A DNA stretch of 64,000 nt. Origin: Eonycteris spelaea (lineage: Eukaryota; Chordata; Mammalia; Chiroptera; Pteropodidae). The notes under the pieces are model-generated. The model made no database searches and was not told the origin of the DNA. It saw only the letters and a list, made by a program, of their open reading frames with translations. Below are positions 22,561 to 33,600 of the stretch, one piece after another (the stretch's first letter is position 1; every line of letters starts with the position of its first letter). The DNA is taken from contig PUFA01000066.1 in NCBI GenBank assembly GCA_003508835.1, positions 4,216,001 to 4,280,000 of the forward strand. Reading direction: 5' to 3'. The translations under genes were made by a program, and so were the position numbers.

Positions 22561-23839
22561 GGTTCTGGGGCAGAGAAGAATGGGAACAAATTGTGACTAG
22601 CCGTTTAATATGCTAACCTGCCCATTTCAGTAATGTGGTCCAATGGCCGTCACTCATCCATCACTTAACTCGTTCCTCTGGGGTGTTGCCGTGATACTGG
22701 TTCCTGGACAGGGAAACACAAGGGATAGAGAATAAGTATTCCCAGCCCTCACATTATCATGTGATTTCATTTTTGTTTTAAAACGTTGTGTATGTTGTGT
22801 AAATAGATGTAAAAATAAGCCCGAGATGGATGTGCAATGGCGCTGTGAGGAGGATTTTTAGTTTTTCTTTATTGTTTGACTTTCAAAAATGAAACAATAA
22901 TTATTTCTCATGAGGAAAAAACTGAAGTTTCTGTGCGTACTGTGTGTAATTCATACTTTATGTAAATGACTTTTAATCGTGCCGCGAGTGTGTTTTATAG
23001 TTAGCTAAACATTGTCAATCAACAGACACGTTGAGAGGAATCACTAGGCCTCTTCACATGTTGTACGATGTCCTCTCGATGTTCAGGGTAAACCAAAGCC
23101 CTCCTTTGCTCTCAGGTCCCTTTTAAACCCTCATTATTAGAACCCGTTTCTCATATTTTCATTGTACCTTGAGTGAGGAGTCGCTCTCAATTTGTTAATT
23201 TACTGTGCAAAGACGTGAGTTACAGGTGGGTATCTGGTCAACCCGCATCCCAGGTTTCGCTGGGGGTAGGGGGCTGTTTCAGATGCAGTTCAGCTACATT
23301 AAAACAAAAACTAAAAAACAAAAACAAAAAACAAAAAAAGAAAAAAGAAAGGCAAATAATTGGCCTAAAAGGAATACTGCTTTCTTTGACTTACTTTTTC
23401 ATTTTCCCCTGTTCAATCAGCTTGCATTTTGCATTCAAGACAAAATAAACTGATTTAAACTCACACCTGAAAGATCAGTGAGCTTTCGGAGGTAATCACA
23501 AGCAGGGCTGTATCTTGTGTTTTCAGAAGTTTAGTACCAAATCGTCCTTCTCTCTCCACTGTCATCTCCTGAAGTCCTCCCTTGTTCCAGGCACATGGAA
23601 GACGATGCTCATCGTCCAGCCAACTTCTGTTGTCTTTTCTTCCTTGCTGGCAGAACCCCAACGTTGCTCCAGCAGTGTGTCTCGGGGAAGTACGTGCTCT
23701 TCCCTCACACCTCACTTGCAAGCAGAGGTAGCATCTGCCACAGTTCCATCAGTAGGACCGAAGCTGACCCTTCCGTAAAACTTCTATTTTCCTGACATAT
23801 GCGTGGTCCCTTTCTACTTCCCCCCTGTCTTCGCTCGCC
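22561..23839. other. Non-coding DNA with an A-rich simple repeat
   Basis: An A-rich CAAAAA/AAAAAG tract lies at 23301-23352. A weak L1-like patch may extend over 22790-22910. No gene is supported. Confidence 0.45.
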
Positions 23840-24075
23840 GCCTTGCTCATTCCTTCCATCTGGAATACAGCCGTGAGGCCTGGAGGAGAGGTGGCCGTCC
23901 TGTGACCACGGGGATCAGTGCGTCATGCTAAGGGTGATGGAGCAGAAAGAAGGAAAGGTCTGAGTCCTTGGTGGCTTCATCGATCAGGTGTCAACCTCTG
24001 GACTTCCGGTTGTAGGAGAAAAACGAATCTCTACCTTTTAAGCCACCGGCTTAGAGTTTTCTGTTATTTGCAACC
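23840..24075 (+). repeat. Unassigned LTR-like or old interspersed repeat
   Basis: The 'gtcatgctaagggtgatgga' block near 23921, 'gagtccttggtggcttcatc' near 23962 and 'gccaccggcttagagttttc' near 24042 form a familiar ancient mammalian repeat. I could not name it. An L1 tail starts immediately after. Confidence 0.5.
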
Positions 24076-24081
24076 AAAAGC

Positions 24082-24250
24082 ATTGTTTATTTTTTTAAAA
24101 ATTGAGATAAAAATTCACTTCACAGAAAAACTAACCATCTTCAAGTCAATTCGATTTAGGGACATTTAGTGCATTCACAGGGTTGTGCAATAACCAACTC
24201 TATCTAGTCCAAAATATTTTTATTACCCGCCCCCTCGCCCCCAAACAAAA
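24082..24250 (+). mobile_element. L1 3' end (L1MA/L1MB-like)
   Basis: 'aattgagataaaaattcact' near 24102, 'actaaccatcttcaagtcaa' near 24131, 'gtgcattcacagggttgtgc' near 24169 and 'ccaactctatctagtccaaa' near 24194 follow the order of the common L1MA/L1MB 3' untranslated region. Confidence 0.75.
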
Positions 24251-24257
24251 TGAATTA

Positions 24258-24905
24258 TTAACTGACACAGGTGTTAGGTGGTCTTATTGAATTCTCTCCA
24301 CAGCCCTAACAAAGTGGGTGTTGGGACCGGACGTGTCCTGTCCAGCTGGCCCTCTCCCTGTCCTGACAGCAGCATGTCAGCTCCGTCTGGAGAATGGCCT
24401 CTGCTCCCCGGCCCAGCCCTGGGGTTTGGGTACCGCTGGCTCCATCAGGCTCCATCGTGGATGCGTCCCCACCGGTGCATCCCTGACTCAGGGGTGGGTT
24501 TTGGGACGGGCACATGACACGATCCGAGCCATTTTTCGAGTGACTGGAGACGGGTATTCTCTTTTTCGTTAGAAAACATCGTAAGGCAGGAGGAGATGGC
24601 CACCACTCTGTCACCATGTGGAGCTGGTCAGCCTGAGGGAGGAGCCAGTGAGGGGGCAGCAGAGCCGAGAAACAGAGGTGCCAGACGAGGCTGGATTAGA
24701 AGCCAACTCTTCAATATTTTCAAATATTTGAGTCAGTTATCCTCTGTTTCCTTGAAAAAGCCCATTTGGATTGGATTTTCTGTCACTTACAATCAAAAGA
24801 GCCCCTCATGGTAGTAATATATTGTCCCCATTTCACAACGCGGGACGTGAGCTCCAGGATTATATAATTGGCCCAAGACCACTCAGTTTTGAATTCGGGT
24901 CAGTG
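24258..24905 (-). mobile_element. MIR SINE split by an inserted repeat
   Basis: The left piece (24258-24322) shows 'attgaattctctccacagcc' and 'taacaaagtgggt'. The right piece (24811-24905) resumes with 'gtagtaatatattgtcccca' and 'tttcacaacgcgggacgtga'. In MIR these are contiguous. The 490 bp between them is a family B element. Confidence 0.65.
24323..24810 (+). mobile_element. Unassigned old repeat ('family B'), near full length
   Basis: Contains 'gggacgggcacatgacacga' near 24503, 'ccaccactctgtcaccatgt' near 24600 and ends 'ttttctgtcacttacaatca' near 24776. The ends look like TG...CA, so an LTR is possible. Related copies, in both orientations, lie near 25780, 30080, 30595, 32550, 58985 and 63640. 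It is inserted in a MIR. Confidence 0.5.
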
Positions 24906-25779
24906 TTCCTCCAAGGCTCGTCAGTATCACCACTAAGAAATCATCATCCACGTCCGGTCCACCCCAGCTGTACCCAGAGACCGGAGTCGAGCTCCGCCAT
25001 CTTGTTAGTGAGTGTGGATCTGCAAGTCCCAGGCTGAAAACCCTCGCTGGAGGTAGGCAAGAAGAAACATTTCTTTGAACAGATTAATTTTTGGACTTGG
25101 TGTTTATAATTAGCTACTTTTGCGTTAGCTTCAGCAACCCCTGTGGGTTATTTATTTGATCGCATATGGCTGAGAAGCAAAGCAGCCTTGATTTGGTTTC
25201 CCAGTGGCCGAGATGACCCATGTCATTAGGCAGCTGGTAGAGGTCTTCCTAATTACAAGAAATAAAAAAGATCTGAACATGCCTCTTCCCCCCTCACCCC
25301 CGCACCCTGAAAAGCAATCTTTGCAAAACATGCTTTGCTAGGCTCTGGACTAGTTCGCGAAAATGTGTCACTAACAAAATATCGAAGAGGCAGAAACGCT
25401 CGATGGAAACAGTTTTATCGAGTGCCTCTGTGACAAAAATATCTTCAAAGGGAGTTCTATCAATTTTATTAAGCTACATTGTGCACTTTTACATGACAAG
25501 CATATCAAGCACAATAGCATTTGAATTAGCAATCAAGTTTTAATAGTATTTGACACTTCCCCACCTTGTACTGGCAGAAGCTGTCTCTCTGAGGAGAGAC
25601 GCCATGAGAGGGAAAGTCAGCCTCCGACAGAGAAATGGGTGGCGTCCGAAAGTTCTTTTGTGAGTTTGCTGGTTGGGGCTCGGAGCACATTTTCCCTGAA
25701 AAGAATGGTGTTCCATGTCCCGCGCTGTGTCACATAAAAAGGCAATTTAGTTCATTTTATCGATTAAGGGGCTTTGGTT
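24906..25779. other. Repeat-free segment, possible conserved non-coding DNA
   Basis: No repeat family could be assigned. The part at 25120-25570 is AT-rich and of mixed complexity, with homeodomain-type ATTA/TAAT cores and few CpGs. This is the usual look of mammalian conserved non-coding DNA, but the call rests on texture alone. No coding frame is supported. Confidence 0.3.
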
Positions 25780-25850
25780 GCAAATACTAGAAACTAACTC
25801 TGGCTAATTTAAGCCGAAAGGAATCGACTGGAAGGATATTGGGAGCTGTG
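25780..25850 (-). repeat. Family B fragment, 5' end
   Basis: 'ttggttgcaaatactagaaa' followed by 'tctggctaatttaagccgaa' is the antisense start of the family B layout. Confidence 0.5.
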
Positions 25851-25929
25851 AATCAGTGGGACGGTTGAGGGACCAGACTTTCCAAGAGGCAGACCCAGAG
25901 TGCTACAAAGCAGGACCCACAGTAATAAC

Positions 25930-26780
25930 CACCGCTGTAATGTCCCATTACCCTGACCACCCAAATCCTGGTCCTTCCTGTGATTCTCCACTTTGGCAAA
26001 TGGCATCGCCACTTGTCTAGATCCCCTGGCCAACGTGTTGGAATTATCCTTGACTCTCCTGCTTCTCTCTCCATGTCCAGTCCTTCAGCAGACCTGGTTA
26101 GCTCTACCTTCTTAATACATCTGGAATCTGACTGTTCCCCAAAAGCCCATAGTTACAATCTTGGTTCCAGGTGTATCATTTCTCATGTGAAATGTTGCCA
26201 TGGCCTCCTCACTGGTCTCCTGGCCTTCCCCCTCCTCCTTGGGTGGATAAGTCTGTACTTCACTGAGCAGCCAGAGGGATTATGATAAAACCTAAGCCAG
26301 ATCATGTCACTTCCTTCAAGAATGTCTCCTGTCTCAGTAAATGGCGTGATCTGTTTTGATTTGGCTCCTGCCTTCTCGCCAGTCACCATTCCCCTCCATC
26401 CTTCTGCTCCAGCCATGCTGACTTCCTTCTCACTGTTCTCAGATATACCTAACGGTTCCTCAGATACACCTGCCTCGGGGCCTTCGCATGGCTCTTCCTT
26501 CTGCTTCTTGTCAGGTTTCGCCTTCTGCTCTTGTCGGAGCTTCTCTGCTCAAATATAGTTTCCTTAGAGAGGTCTTCTCTGACTTCCCTAAGGAGAAGTC
26601 ATTTCCTGTCATAATCTTTTCCCTTCTCCCTACTTTATTTTCCTTTGTGGCCTCATCGCTACCAGATATTACAAAAGACACTGATGTATCTGATCGTCTA
26701 ACTCCCTCTCCTAGGGTATAAGTACTTGAACTTGATTCCTTCAGTTCCATGTCCTCACGTTGGTACCTGTTAGGTGCTCA
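25930..26780 (+). mobile_element. L2 LINE 3' region
   Basis: A long collinear L2 3' part. Landmarks: 'cagtccttcagcagacctgg' near 26080, 'agatcatgtcacttccttca' near 26300, 'ccatgctgacttccttctca' near 26413, 'cggggccttcgcatggctct' near 26477, 'cttctctgacttccctaagg' near 26573 and 'gttaggtgctcactaaattt' near 26769. The plus-strand frames within it are decayed LINE sequence. Confidence 0.85.
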
Positions 26781-26782
26781 CT

Positions 26783-26827
26783 AAATTTCTTTCTTTCTTT
26801 CTTTCTTTCTTCTTTTTTTTTTTTTTT
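26783..26827. repeat. TTTC/T-rich microsatellite at the L2 3' end
   Basis: TTTC units followed by a T run, placed at the terminal repeat of the L2 copy. Confidence 0.9.
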
Positions 26828-27789
26828 GCCTGAAGGAATGAATGAATGCTTGGATGAATTTGGAACATGTCTGTGGTGGGGACAGTCTAATGAGTCATCC
26901 CTCTCCCAGTGGAAGGAATGAACCCCAATAACTTTTTATTTTAATAATTAAATTTCGGGGAGAAGCTTCTGATGAGTATAGGGTGGCTACTAGGCCCATA
27001 TCTCTGCTAAAGAAGAAAAAGACGAAAGCCCCACAAGCTTACACTTCCCAGAAGAGAAGCTGCTGCTTATGTTCAACAAATAGTAACAGATCTTTGACTG
27101 AGAGGTGAGGGAGCTATGGTCACCAACCTGTGCATTAGTGCATTGAAACTTCCTGTCTCTGTTAGGGACCCTTGATGCTTCGGGGAACCAAAAGCTAATC
27201 ATAGCTCAGACATACAAGGGCTTGTTTTCCACGCATACTGATCCCAGTCTGTGAGAAGGCAGTTGCTGGTATTTGTTCAGGAGCTCACCAGTATTAGAAC
27301 TTGGGGGGCATTTCGGGCCTCCTCTCGGCCTTTCCCTCATGGGCACAATACGGCTGCTACACATCCAGGCTTCCTTGCCTTCACACATCCTCCAAAGGAA
27401 GAAAGGAGGTAGAGAACAAGTGGCAGAGTGTTTTCTTCAAGTACATCTCTCTCATCACAGAAGGAAGCATCTTTTCTTGGAGCAATCTGAGACTTCCCAT
27501 TTTCTCTTTTTTTGGCAACACTGATGGACTTAGGACAATGCCCATTTGGTCTTTCCAATCTCTAGGGTATAAGAGTTGGGTAGTGAGAAGGGTGTTGGCC
27601 ATGCTTTTGGGTCGTCAACCAATGGTGTCTGCTCCAGATCATAAGCTAGAGGGCAGAGGGATTCATTTGAGTTTTGTCCAATGCCAAAATCTATCTCTGA
27701 GACACTAGCTTTCATTGCTTCTTGGAAGGAAGGCTTGGTTTTTTCTTTTCATTTTGCTTTGCATGTTTTTAGACACTGTTTGGGCTGTT
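26828..27789. other. Unassigned, probably old repeat-derived DNA
   Basis: Frames up to 135 codons occur (27301-27708 plus) but show no domain. 'gggcacaatacggctgctac' and 'gtgttggccatgcttttggg' suggest an antisense remnant of an old interspersed repeat; the family is not assigned. Confidence 0.35.
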
Positions 27790-28075
27790 TGGGTGGCTAG
27801 ACACCAAGGGCCATATAGTGCATGATTCTGTTGATATGAAATACCCAGAATCTGGCAGATCTATGTAGATAGAAAAATTACTGGTTGTCAGGGGATTGCA
27901 GGGAATAAGGTGGTGGTGACTGCTAAGGGGTATGAGATTTTTTGGGGGGTGGGTGGGATGGGGTGTGATGAAGATATTCTGAAATTTGATGATGATGATC
28001 CCATGACTATGAATATACTAAAGATCACTGGATTGTACAGTTCGACATAGTGAACTGTGTGTGAATTATGATAAA
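27790..28075 (+). mobile_element. L1 3'-end fragment
   Basis: Same layout as 2101-2460: 'catgattctgttgatatgaa' near 27821, 'attactggttgtcaggggat' near 27878, a G-rich stretch near 27940, 'ggattgtacagttcgacata' near 28030 and 'tgtgaattatgataaagccg' near 28060. Confidence 0.7.
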
Positions 28076-28214
28076 GCCGTTCCTTTTTTAATAAGGCAAA
28101 TGCTAGACATATACTATAATTTTTGTAACCTCTTACATTTAAAAATATACCAGGAGCTTTAAAAAACGTCAGTGTCCCAGGCCTCCCTGTCCTCTCGGAA
28201 GTCTTGGGCACATG

Positions 28215-28460
28215 CGCTCCTGATCAGCTTCCCAGGTCCAACCTGTCTGTTGACTTCCCGCGCCTGCCCTCTGCCGATCAGCACTCATTTTCTCTCCTTC
28301 CTTTCAAGTCTCCTTTCTAGGTATTTTCATATGTACTCACATACGAAAAACAATTTACGTCCCGCGAACTCTCACGACCTCATTAAATTGCAAATTCCCA
28401 GACAGTACTTGGCATGGTAGCTAATAGTGCTTCTGAGTAGTAGTTGCTCATGTGTCGCTA
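28215..28460 (+). mobile_element. Possible L2 3' fragment
   Basis: A loose match to the end of L2: 'aaattgcaaattcccagaca', 'gtacttggcatggtagctaa' and 'gtagttgctcatg' stand where L2 has its last blocks. Degraded. Confidence 0.4.
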
Positions 28461-28544
28461 AGTGGAGAGCCTGGTTCTAACAACATTTGAGGAGGACGCT
28501 GAGAAGCTCCATGGCACTAGGAGGCTGTTTGCTTCCGGGCAGAG

Positions 28545-28668
28545 GGTCTCCGCCCAGTCCGTGGTTTAGAAGCCCTGGGCAGCTTTTCCAGGGCTGATGC
28601 CTGGATCCCCAGCCCAGAGATTCTGATTCCACTGGGCTGGGGTCAAGGCAGATTCTAACAAACAGCAA
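28545..28668 (+). mobile_element. MER20-type fragment
   Basis: 'gcccagagattctgattcca' near 28612 followed by 'ctgggctggggtcaaggcag' and 'attctaacaaac' is the central part of MER20. Confidence 0.75.
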
Positions 28669-28674
28669 GAACTA

Positions 28675-28905
28675 GAACAGTGGTTTTCAACTGAGGGAGC
28701 TTCTGCTCCCTCCACTCCCCCAAGGCACGTTTGACAATGGCTGGAGACACTTCGGCTTCAAAACTTGGGAAGAGGTGTGTGTGCTACTTGCGTCTGGTGG
28801 GTAGAGACCAGAGATGCTGCTGAATATCCTCCAAAGCCTGGGACAGCCCTCCACGATAAAGAATCATCCGGCCCCAAATGTCAGTAGTGCCGAGGGAGAG
28901 AAATC
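28675..28905 (+). mobile_element. MER5A-type hAT-Charlie element
   Basis: Near full length. 'agtggttttcaactgaggga' opens it, followed by 'caatggctggagacacttcg' near 28735, 'gcgtctggtgggtagagacc' near 28791, 'agatgctgctgaatatcctc' near 28812 and 'gccccaaatgtcagtagtgc' near 28871. Directly follows a MER20 fragment. Confidence 0.9.
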
Positions 28906-29810
28906 GTGGGTTAGAAGAAGCAGAGAAGACCGGCCAACTGCATCCTCAGACTTTGTGGGCAGCTGGTGGCAGGCTGGAGGTAGACAGGCACACGCTTTGT
29001 ACCCAGCTAGCCAAGCGGGTCACCGGGAGTCACAGCTGTGGTTCAACATGACCTTGAGTTTGATCTCCTCACGCGTTCCATGGATCTAGACCGCCTTTGC
29101 TGGTCTGCTCACGCGCAAGCCAGACAGGAGTTAGCGTGTTAAAATCCGTGTTATTTTTACAGGCGTTCCACAACGAAAAGCCATCAACTGTCAGCCACGA
29201 TGAGCGAATGCCTCTTCACGTTCAAAATGAAAACCTTTTGACAATCACCATGTGTCTTTATTCCTTCAGCGTGCCTGCAGAATTACTGCTTTCATCATGG
29301 AGTAGAACTTGGGCCACGGCATCACACTCCAGAAAACAGCACGCCGTTATTTGTGATAAGGGCAGAACAGTAGATGAAAACAAACATGCATAAGCTCAGG
29401 AGAAAAGTCTTTGGGGGTTGGAGTGAGCACGCGAATCACGTGCAAGCCACCGAAGGGACAAGCATCCTATACATATACTTTGGGGCGAACGTGGCCTGGG
29501 TGGACTTTTGTTTGTTTGTTTAAAACCCGTCACTCAATATGTTCTCATAAGCTCTGTGAGAGACTGGTATCATGGATAACAAAAACAAAATGACAGGCAG
29601 ATAAATTTAGTTGCTGTTTAAGAAACCTGGTACGGTCTTCTCAATAGTAGACTGATAAGGGAATCGCATAACCGCAAGAGCTGAAAACAGCATCAGCACC
29701 ACGTAAGGCGAGCAAGGAAATCAGCCGCGGAGTGAGGAAAGGCGTTCGGATAAGGCCAAGCTCCCCTCAAGGAGTATGGTTGTCCGCTGTAGAAGCCAGA
29801 CGGTCCAGCC
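28906..29810. other. Unassigned non-coding DNA
   Basis: No gene or confident repeat. CpGs are moderately frequent at 29080-29420 but not island-like. Confidence 0.4.
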
Positions 29811-29986
29811 CAGTGGTTTTCGACCTGGGCTGCATGAGAGACTCCCCTGGATAGCATCAAAGGCTACCGATGCCCAGGTGATACTCCAGACCAGCACGAT
29901 CTGCATCTCTGGGGTCGGACCAGGTAGCAGCATGTTTTAAAGCTTTCCAAGGGGATCCAATGGACAGCCATGTGTGAGACGCACCG
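29811..29986 (+). mobile_element. MER20-type hAT-Charlie element
   Basis: Opens CAGTGGTTTTCGACCTGGG and carries 'catgagagactcccctggat' near 29833, 'atgcccaggtgatactccag' near 29871 and 'gatctgcatctctggggtcg' near 29899. It ends with a worn inverted terminus at about 29972-29986. Confidence 0.8.
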
Positions 29987-30079
29987 GTCAACATGTCCTG
30001 TCCCTTCCTGTTGTGGTATAGGTGCGGCATCCTGGCTGGGCTCATATCATGCTCTGCTGCACTTGAATCTTGAGGGCTA

Positions 30080-30355
30080 TTGAGATACTTCGTTTAGAAT
30101 GTATTTGTGGGCAGAGTCGTGAGCCCAATGGCAGCAAAGCCCGGTAGCCACAGTGGGCATGGTACTTAAGGGTCGTATCTTCATGAGAATGTCCCTGTGA
30201 AGTGAACTTGAAGTGGTTCCTCTGACATGACTCGCTTGGTTTCTACTCCGTTTTCAGCCTTCTTCTCTCAGTTTGGGGGAATTCCCGATTTCCTGCCAAT
30301 AAATTGCCCTTCTCGTAAGTTAACTAGACTTGGTCTCTGTTTCTTGCAGCCAAAG
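30080..30355 (+). repeat. Family B repeat
   Basis: 'cctgccaataaattgccctt' near 30293 and 'ggtctctgtttcttgcagcc' near 30332 match the 3' part of the family B copy at 24323-24810. Confidence 0.45.
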
Positions 30356-30594
30356 ACTCTGACAGGGATATTTACTGAATATTTTTACTTTAATTGACAG
30401 ATTAAAAACAATACTTGTTTTAGCTTCATTCTAAGTAATGATATCCATGAAATTCCTTTAATATGTTATGTTTTCTAAGTGTGCATTGAAATAAAACACT
30501 ATTAAAGTAAAACATCCCTGTACTGCCTAAAACTGTCTTGCATCCACTGGCTCATGTACTGCCCTTTGGGAAGGGCTGAGTTACGATTCTTTTA

Positions 30595-31430
30595 TTGCAG
30601 TTAATAGAAAGCAGATCTGAGTAGTTTAAGCCAAAATAAGAAATTTATTGGGGTTTCTCATAAAGTCAAGGAAGTAGCCACGGGTATGGCAGCCCCTGGG
30701 CAGCTGGGGACTTAGGGTTGCAACCCTTTTTTCTCAAGTGCTCCTGGTAATGGGGCTGAATTCCAACATCTCCAGTTGAAACTGGCAAATGTTTGGGAGA
30801 AAGAAGTTCAGCTGTGGCCAGGAAAGGAAGGTTGTGAAATGTAGACATGCCAGGGGCCCCGGTTCATGTCTCGGGGCAGTCCCCAGGTCGGGTCATGGAT
30901 TTGAGCAAAAAACCTCTGGAAAAGGTGCCTTTTATGTTACAGGGAAATACTGGTGAACCGGGATAGGCTATAAATCAGGCAGGATGCATTCGTTTGAAAG
31001 TGACAACACCGCCCCCCAAACTGACCTATGCAAGAAAAGGGCTTTCTTGACTCAGAAAACTGGAATGAGGGCCAGCCTGAGTCATTGCTGGATCCAGGGC
31101 CCAAACGATGATGTCAGGACTTAGTCCCCAGGCCCCCACCCCCTACCCCGAGTTGGCGTCATTCTCAGACGGGTTTCTTCACCTGGCAGCCCAGAAGTTC
31201 TGCGGGCACTTGCCGTCTTTAGAGAAAGTAGTGTCAGTGCCGGGAGTCGCTCTCAGTAATTTCAGCAAGTCCTAGGAGAGATCCTCGGTGGTCAGGCAGA
31301 AGTACTGTGCCCATCTATAAACCAGTCCATGTGGCCCTGGAGGCTCGGACTACACTGAGTGGCCAGGCTTGAGCCGAGAGCCCACCTTGGGCAGGGTCAA
31401 TTCCTGTCACACCACACGAGCTGAGATCAT
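30595..31430 (-). repeat. Family B repeat(s), antisense
   Basis: 'gtttaagccaaaataagaaa' followed by 'tttattggggtttctcataa' at 30626-30662 is the antisense start of family B. A second start-like block ('gcaagaaaagggctttcttg') lies near 31029, followed by 'gctggatccagggcccaaac' near 31088. Two adjacent copies or one extended copy are both possible. Confidence 0.45.
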
Positions 31431-32059
31431 GGGCGAGCTGGTAAGTATTTAATACCTGGCTCTGCGGAATAGGGGGCAGGGGACATTTCCACGTGCAAAT
31501 ACTCCTACCATGGAAGATTTCAAATGACCTGCATAAAATAAGACAAGGGAGAGGTGGCTGAGAACAAGGGAGAGGAAATTCCTCAAAATCATTCTAGTAC
31601 CAGCACCAGGGTAATGGGGGATAGACGTGGGGCAGGCAAAGCCAACAGATACCTCCTCCTGCAGAATATGCAAAAGAACTTCGATTTATTTGGTTAAATA
31701 CTATTGAGTGTCTATTCTTCAAAAGTGCTAGGAAGTAGTAGGTTCTAGAAAAGAATTACTGTTTTTCACCAAATATTACTACCTACGAGGACAGAAGCCT
31801 ATCTCAACTGTGGGACACAGCGATGAACTCATTATCTAGTGTAGGAAGCTGACATAGAATAAGAGATTGTAAAATATGTAGTCAGTGTTCTAACAGAGGA
31901 ACGATATTAGGGAAGCCGGCAACTTCAGTTGGGAGGGGAGGACTAGGAAAAGTTTCACAGAGCAGGACTTGGATTTTGCATAGTCATGGGGGTGTAGCTC
32001 TTAAGGGGTTTCAGATGAAAGCAGGTGGTGGAGGGGAGGGAGGTAGTCTGGGGCTCGAT
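31431..32059. other. Unassigned non-coding DNA
   Basis: Nothing recognised with confidence; weak repeat-like patches near 31800-31900. Confidence 0.4.
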
Positions 32060-32300
32060 TTTGCAGACAGTTAAAGATGTTGGATTTCATCCTGCTGACA
32101 TTGGGAGAGCAATTACAGTGTTTCAGGCAGGGAAAAGGGTCACGATCAGATTGGCATTTTACAATGGTCTCTCGGGCAGCTGTGTGGAGGACAGATTCTA
32201 GGGGAGGGAGATTGAAAGCAAGGAGAAAAGTAGGACTCCAAGCGAGAGAAGGTGGGAGAAGCCAAGAAGTGGACTGCAGTGAACATGGTGGCCGACAGTG
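32060..32300 (+). repeat. Unassigned old interspersed repeat ('family C'), copy 1
   Basis: 'gttggatttcatcctgctga' near 32079, 'gggtcacgatcagattggca' near 32136 and 'cagctgtgtggaggacagat' near 32178 are a recurring mammalian repeat layout. A second copy is at 51365-51480. Family name not assigned. Confidence 0.55.
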
Positions 32301-32549
32301 TGGGAGGGCGAGGCGAATCCACAGGGAGGCTCACCGTTCTGGTTTGAAAGTAGCTTTAACTGATTGGGAAAGACAGGCTTGTACATAGGAGAGAAACGTA
32401 AAACCAACATGCCAAGCCAACAAGGGCCTAGAAGTAAAAAGGGCCTCATTGATTTAATACAAACACGAACAACTGGCGATCAAGAAGAGCGTTTCATATT
32501 TGTTGGCACAATGTGAGAAAACCTCATGAAAGAGGTAGAACAGGGGAGG

Positions 32550-32720
32550 TCTCACTAGGAGAGGTTGCATTTCCCAGCGTGCGATGCAGGTCACGTACCC
32601 ACACCCCTAACGTCTGGCTCCAGGGCTCAAACGACGGTGTCGAGATTCTGTCTTTCCTATCTCTAGCCCTCCCTCTCTTCCTCTGTGCGGCTTCATTCCC
32701 AAACAGGCATCGACCTCCTT
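32550..32720 (-). repeat. Family B fragment
   Basis: 'gctccagggctcaaacgacg' near 32618 and 'ctgtgcggcttcattcccaa' near 32682 match blocks of the copy at 30595-31430. Confidence 0.5.
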
Positions 32721-32723
32721 TCT

Positions 32724-32726
<3 letters not shown>

Positions 32727-32761
<35 letters not shown>

Positions 32762-32804
32762 AGGGAGGGAGGAGGGAGGGAGAGAGAGAGAGAGAGAGAG
32801 AGAA
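32727..32804. repeat. GA/GGGA polypurine microsatellite
   Basis: A pure purine run on the plus strand of roughly 75 bases, with (GA)n, (GGGA)n and (GA)n in sequence. The Arg-Glu-rich frame at 32513-32869 is caused by it. Confidence 0.95.
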
Positions 32805-32849
32805 AACAAGTTCTTTTTCTGGGGAAAAGAGATCTAAGATTTCAATTTT

Positions 32850-33600
32850 TGAGATTGTTGCAAGTTTGAAAATATATTTTTTCTAGTCTTCACATTTGAG
32901 AAAGAATTTGGCTGGGTATGGAATTCTTGGTTGGAAAGAAACACATTAGTGTTGTGAAGAAATATCTTACCATTTCTAGCATAGCTGTTGTGATGTGTGA
33001 GGATGCTTTCAAGTAGCTTTTTAAGGATCTCTGGAAAATATTTAGGATCTCAAATTTTATGGTAATATAACTTGGGGTGGAACTTTTTCTGCTTACTGAG
33101 CTGGGGAAGTGATGAGTTCTTAAAGCTGGTATTCTTCAGTTTTGGGAAATATTCTTGAATAATTTTTTTTACAATATTTCCCCCTTTTATTGTTATTTTC
33201 TAAAACTTCTATTATTTGGTGTTGTATCTTTAATTTTTTCTTAATATTTTCTCTCCATTGTTCATCTTTTTTCTTTTGTTCTATTTTTTGGGAGAGTTCT
33301 CACCAACTATCTTTTGAATTTTTAACGGCTGCACTATATCTTTTAATTCCAAAACCTACTCATTTTTCTCTGACTTTCCTTTTTATTCATTTTATTTATA
33401 AATGCTACAGACATCTCTCCAAAGATATTTCACTATTTTCGACGTTTTTCGTGGCCTGCTGCATTCTTTGTTTCTTCGGTGTTCTTGTCCCCTGTTTTCC
33501 TCTCTAATTTTATCTTAGAGGTTTTGATCAAATAAATGGTGATGTTTGGATATCCATTTGTATTTTGAAGTGAAGCACTAATAGTAAACTCAGTGCTTTA
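32850..33600 (+). mobile_element. Possible old L1-like fragment
   Basis: T-rich text with 'cttctattatttggtgttgt' near 33208, 'tctattttttgggagagttc' near 33280, 'tcaccaactatcttttgaat' near 33300 and 'cttttaattccaaaacctac' near 33340. The order recalls a segment common in old L1M elements. The plus-strand frame at 33190-33507 is Phe/Leu-rich with no domain. Confidence 0.4.

Noticed and set aside
26304..26750. Frames on both strands of 79-84 codons
   Set aside because: They fall inside a recognisable L2 3' region and do not match its reverse transcriptase in an intact frame.
32513..32869. Arg/Glu-rich 118-codon frame
   Set aside because: Half of it is the GA microsatellite and the first part overlaps a family B repeat.
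33190..33507. Membrane-protein-like frame rich in Phe and Leu
   Set aside because: Produced by T-rich sequence in a probable old L1 fragment.
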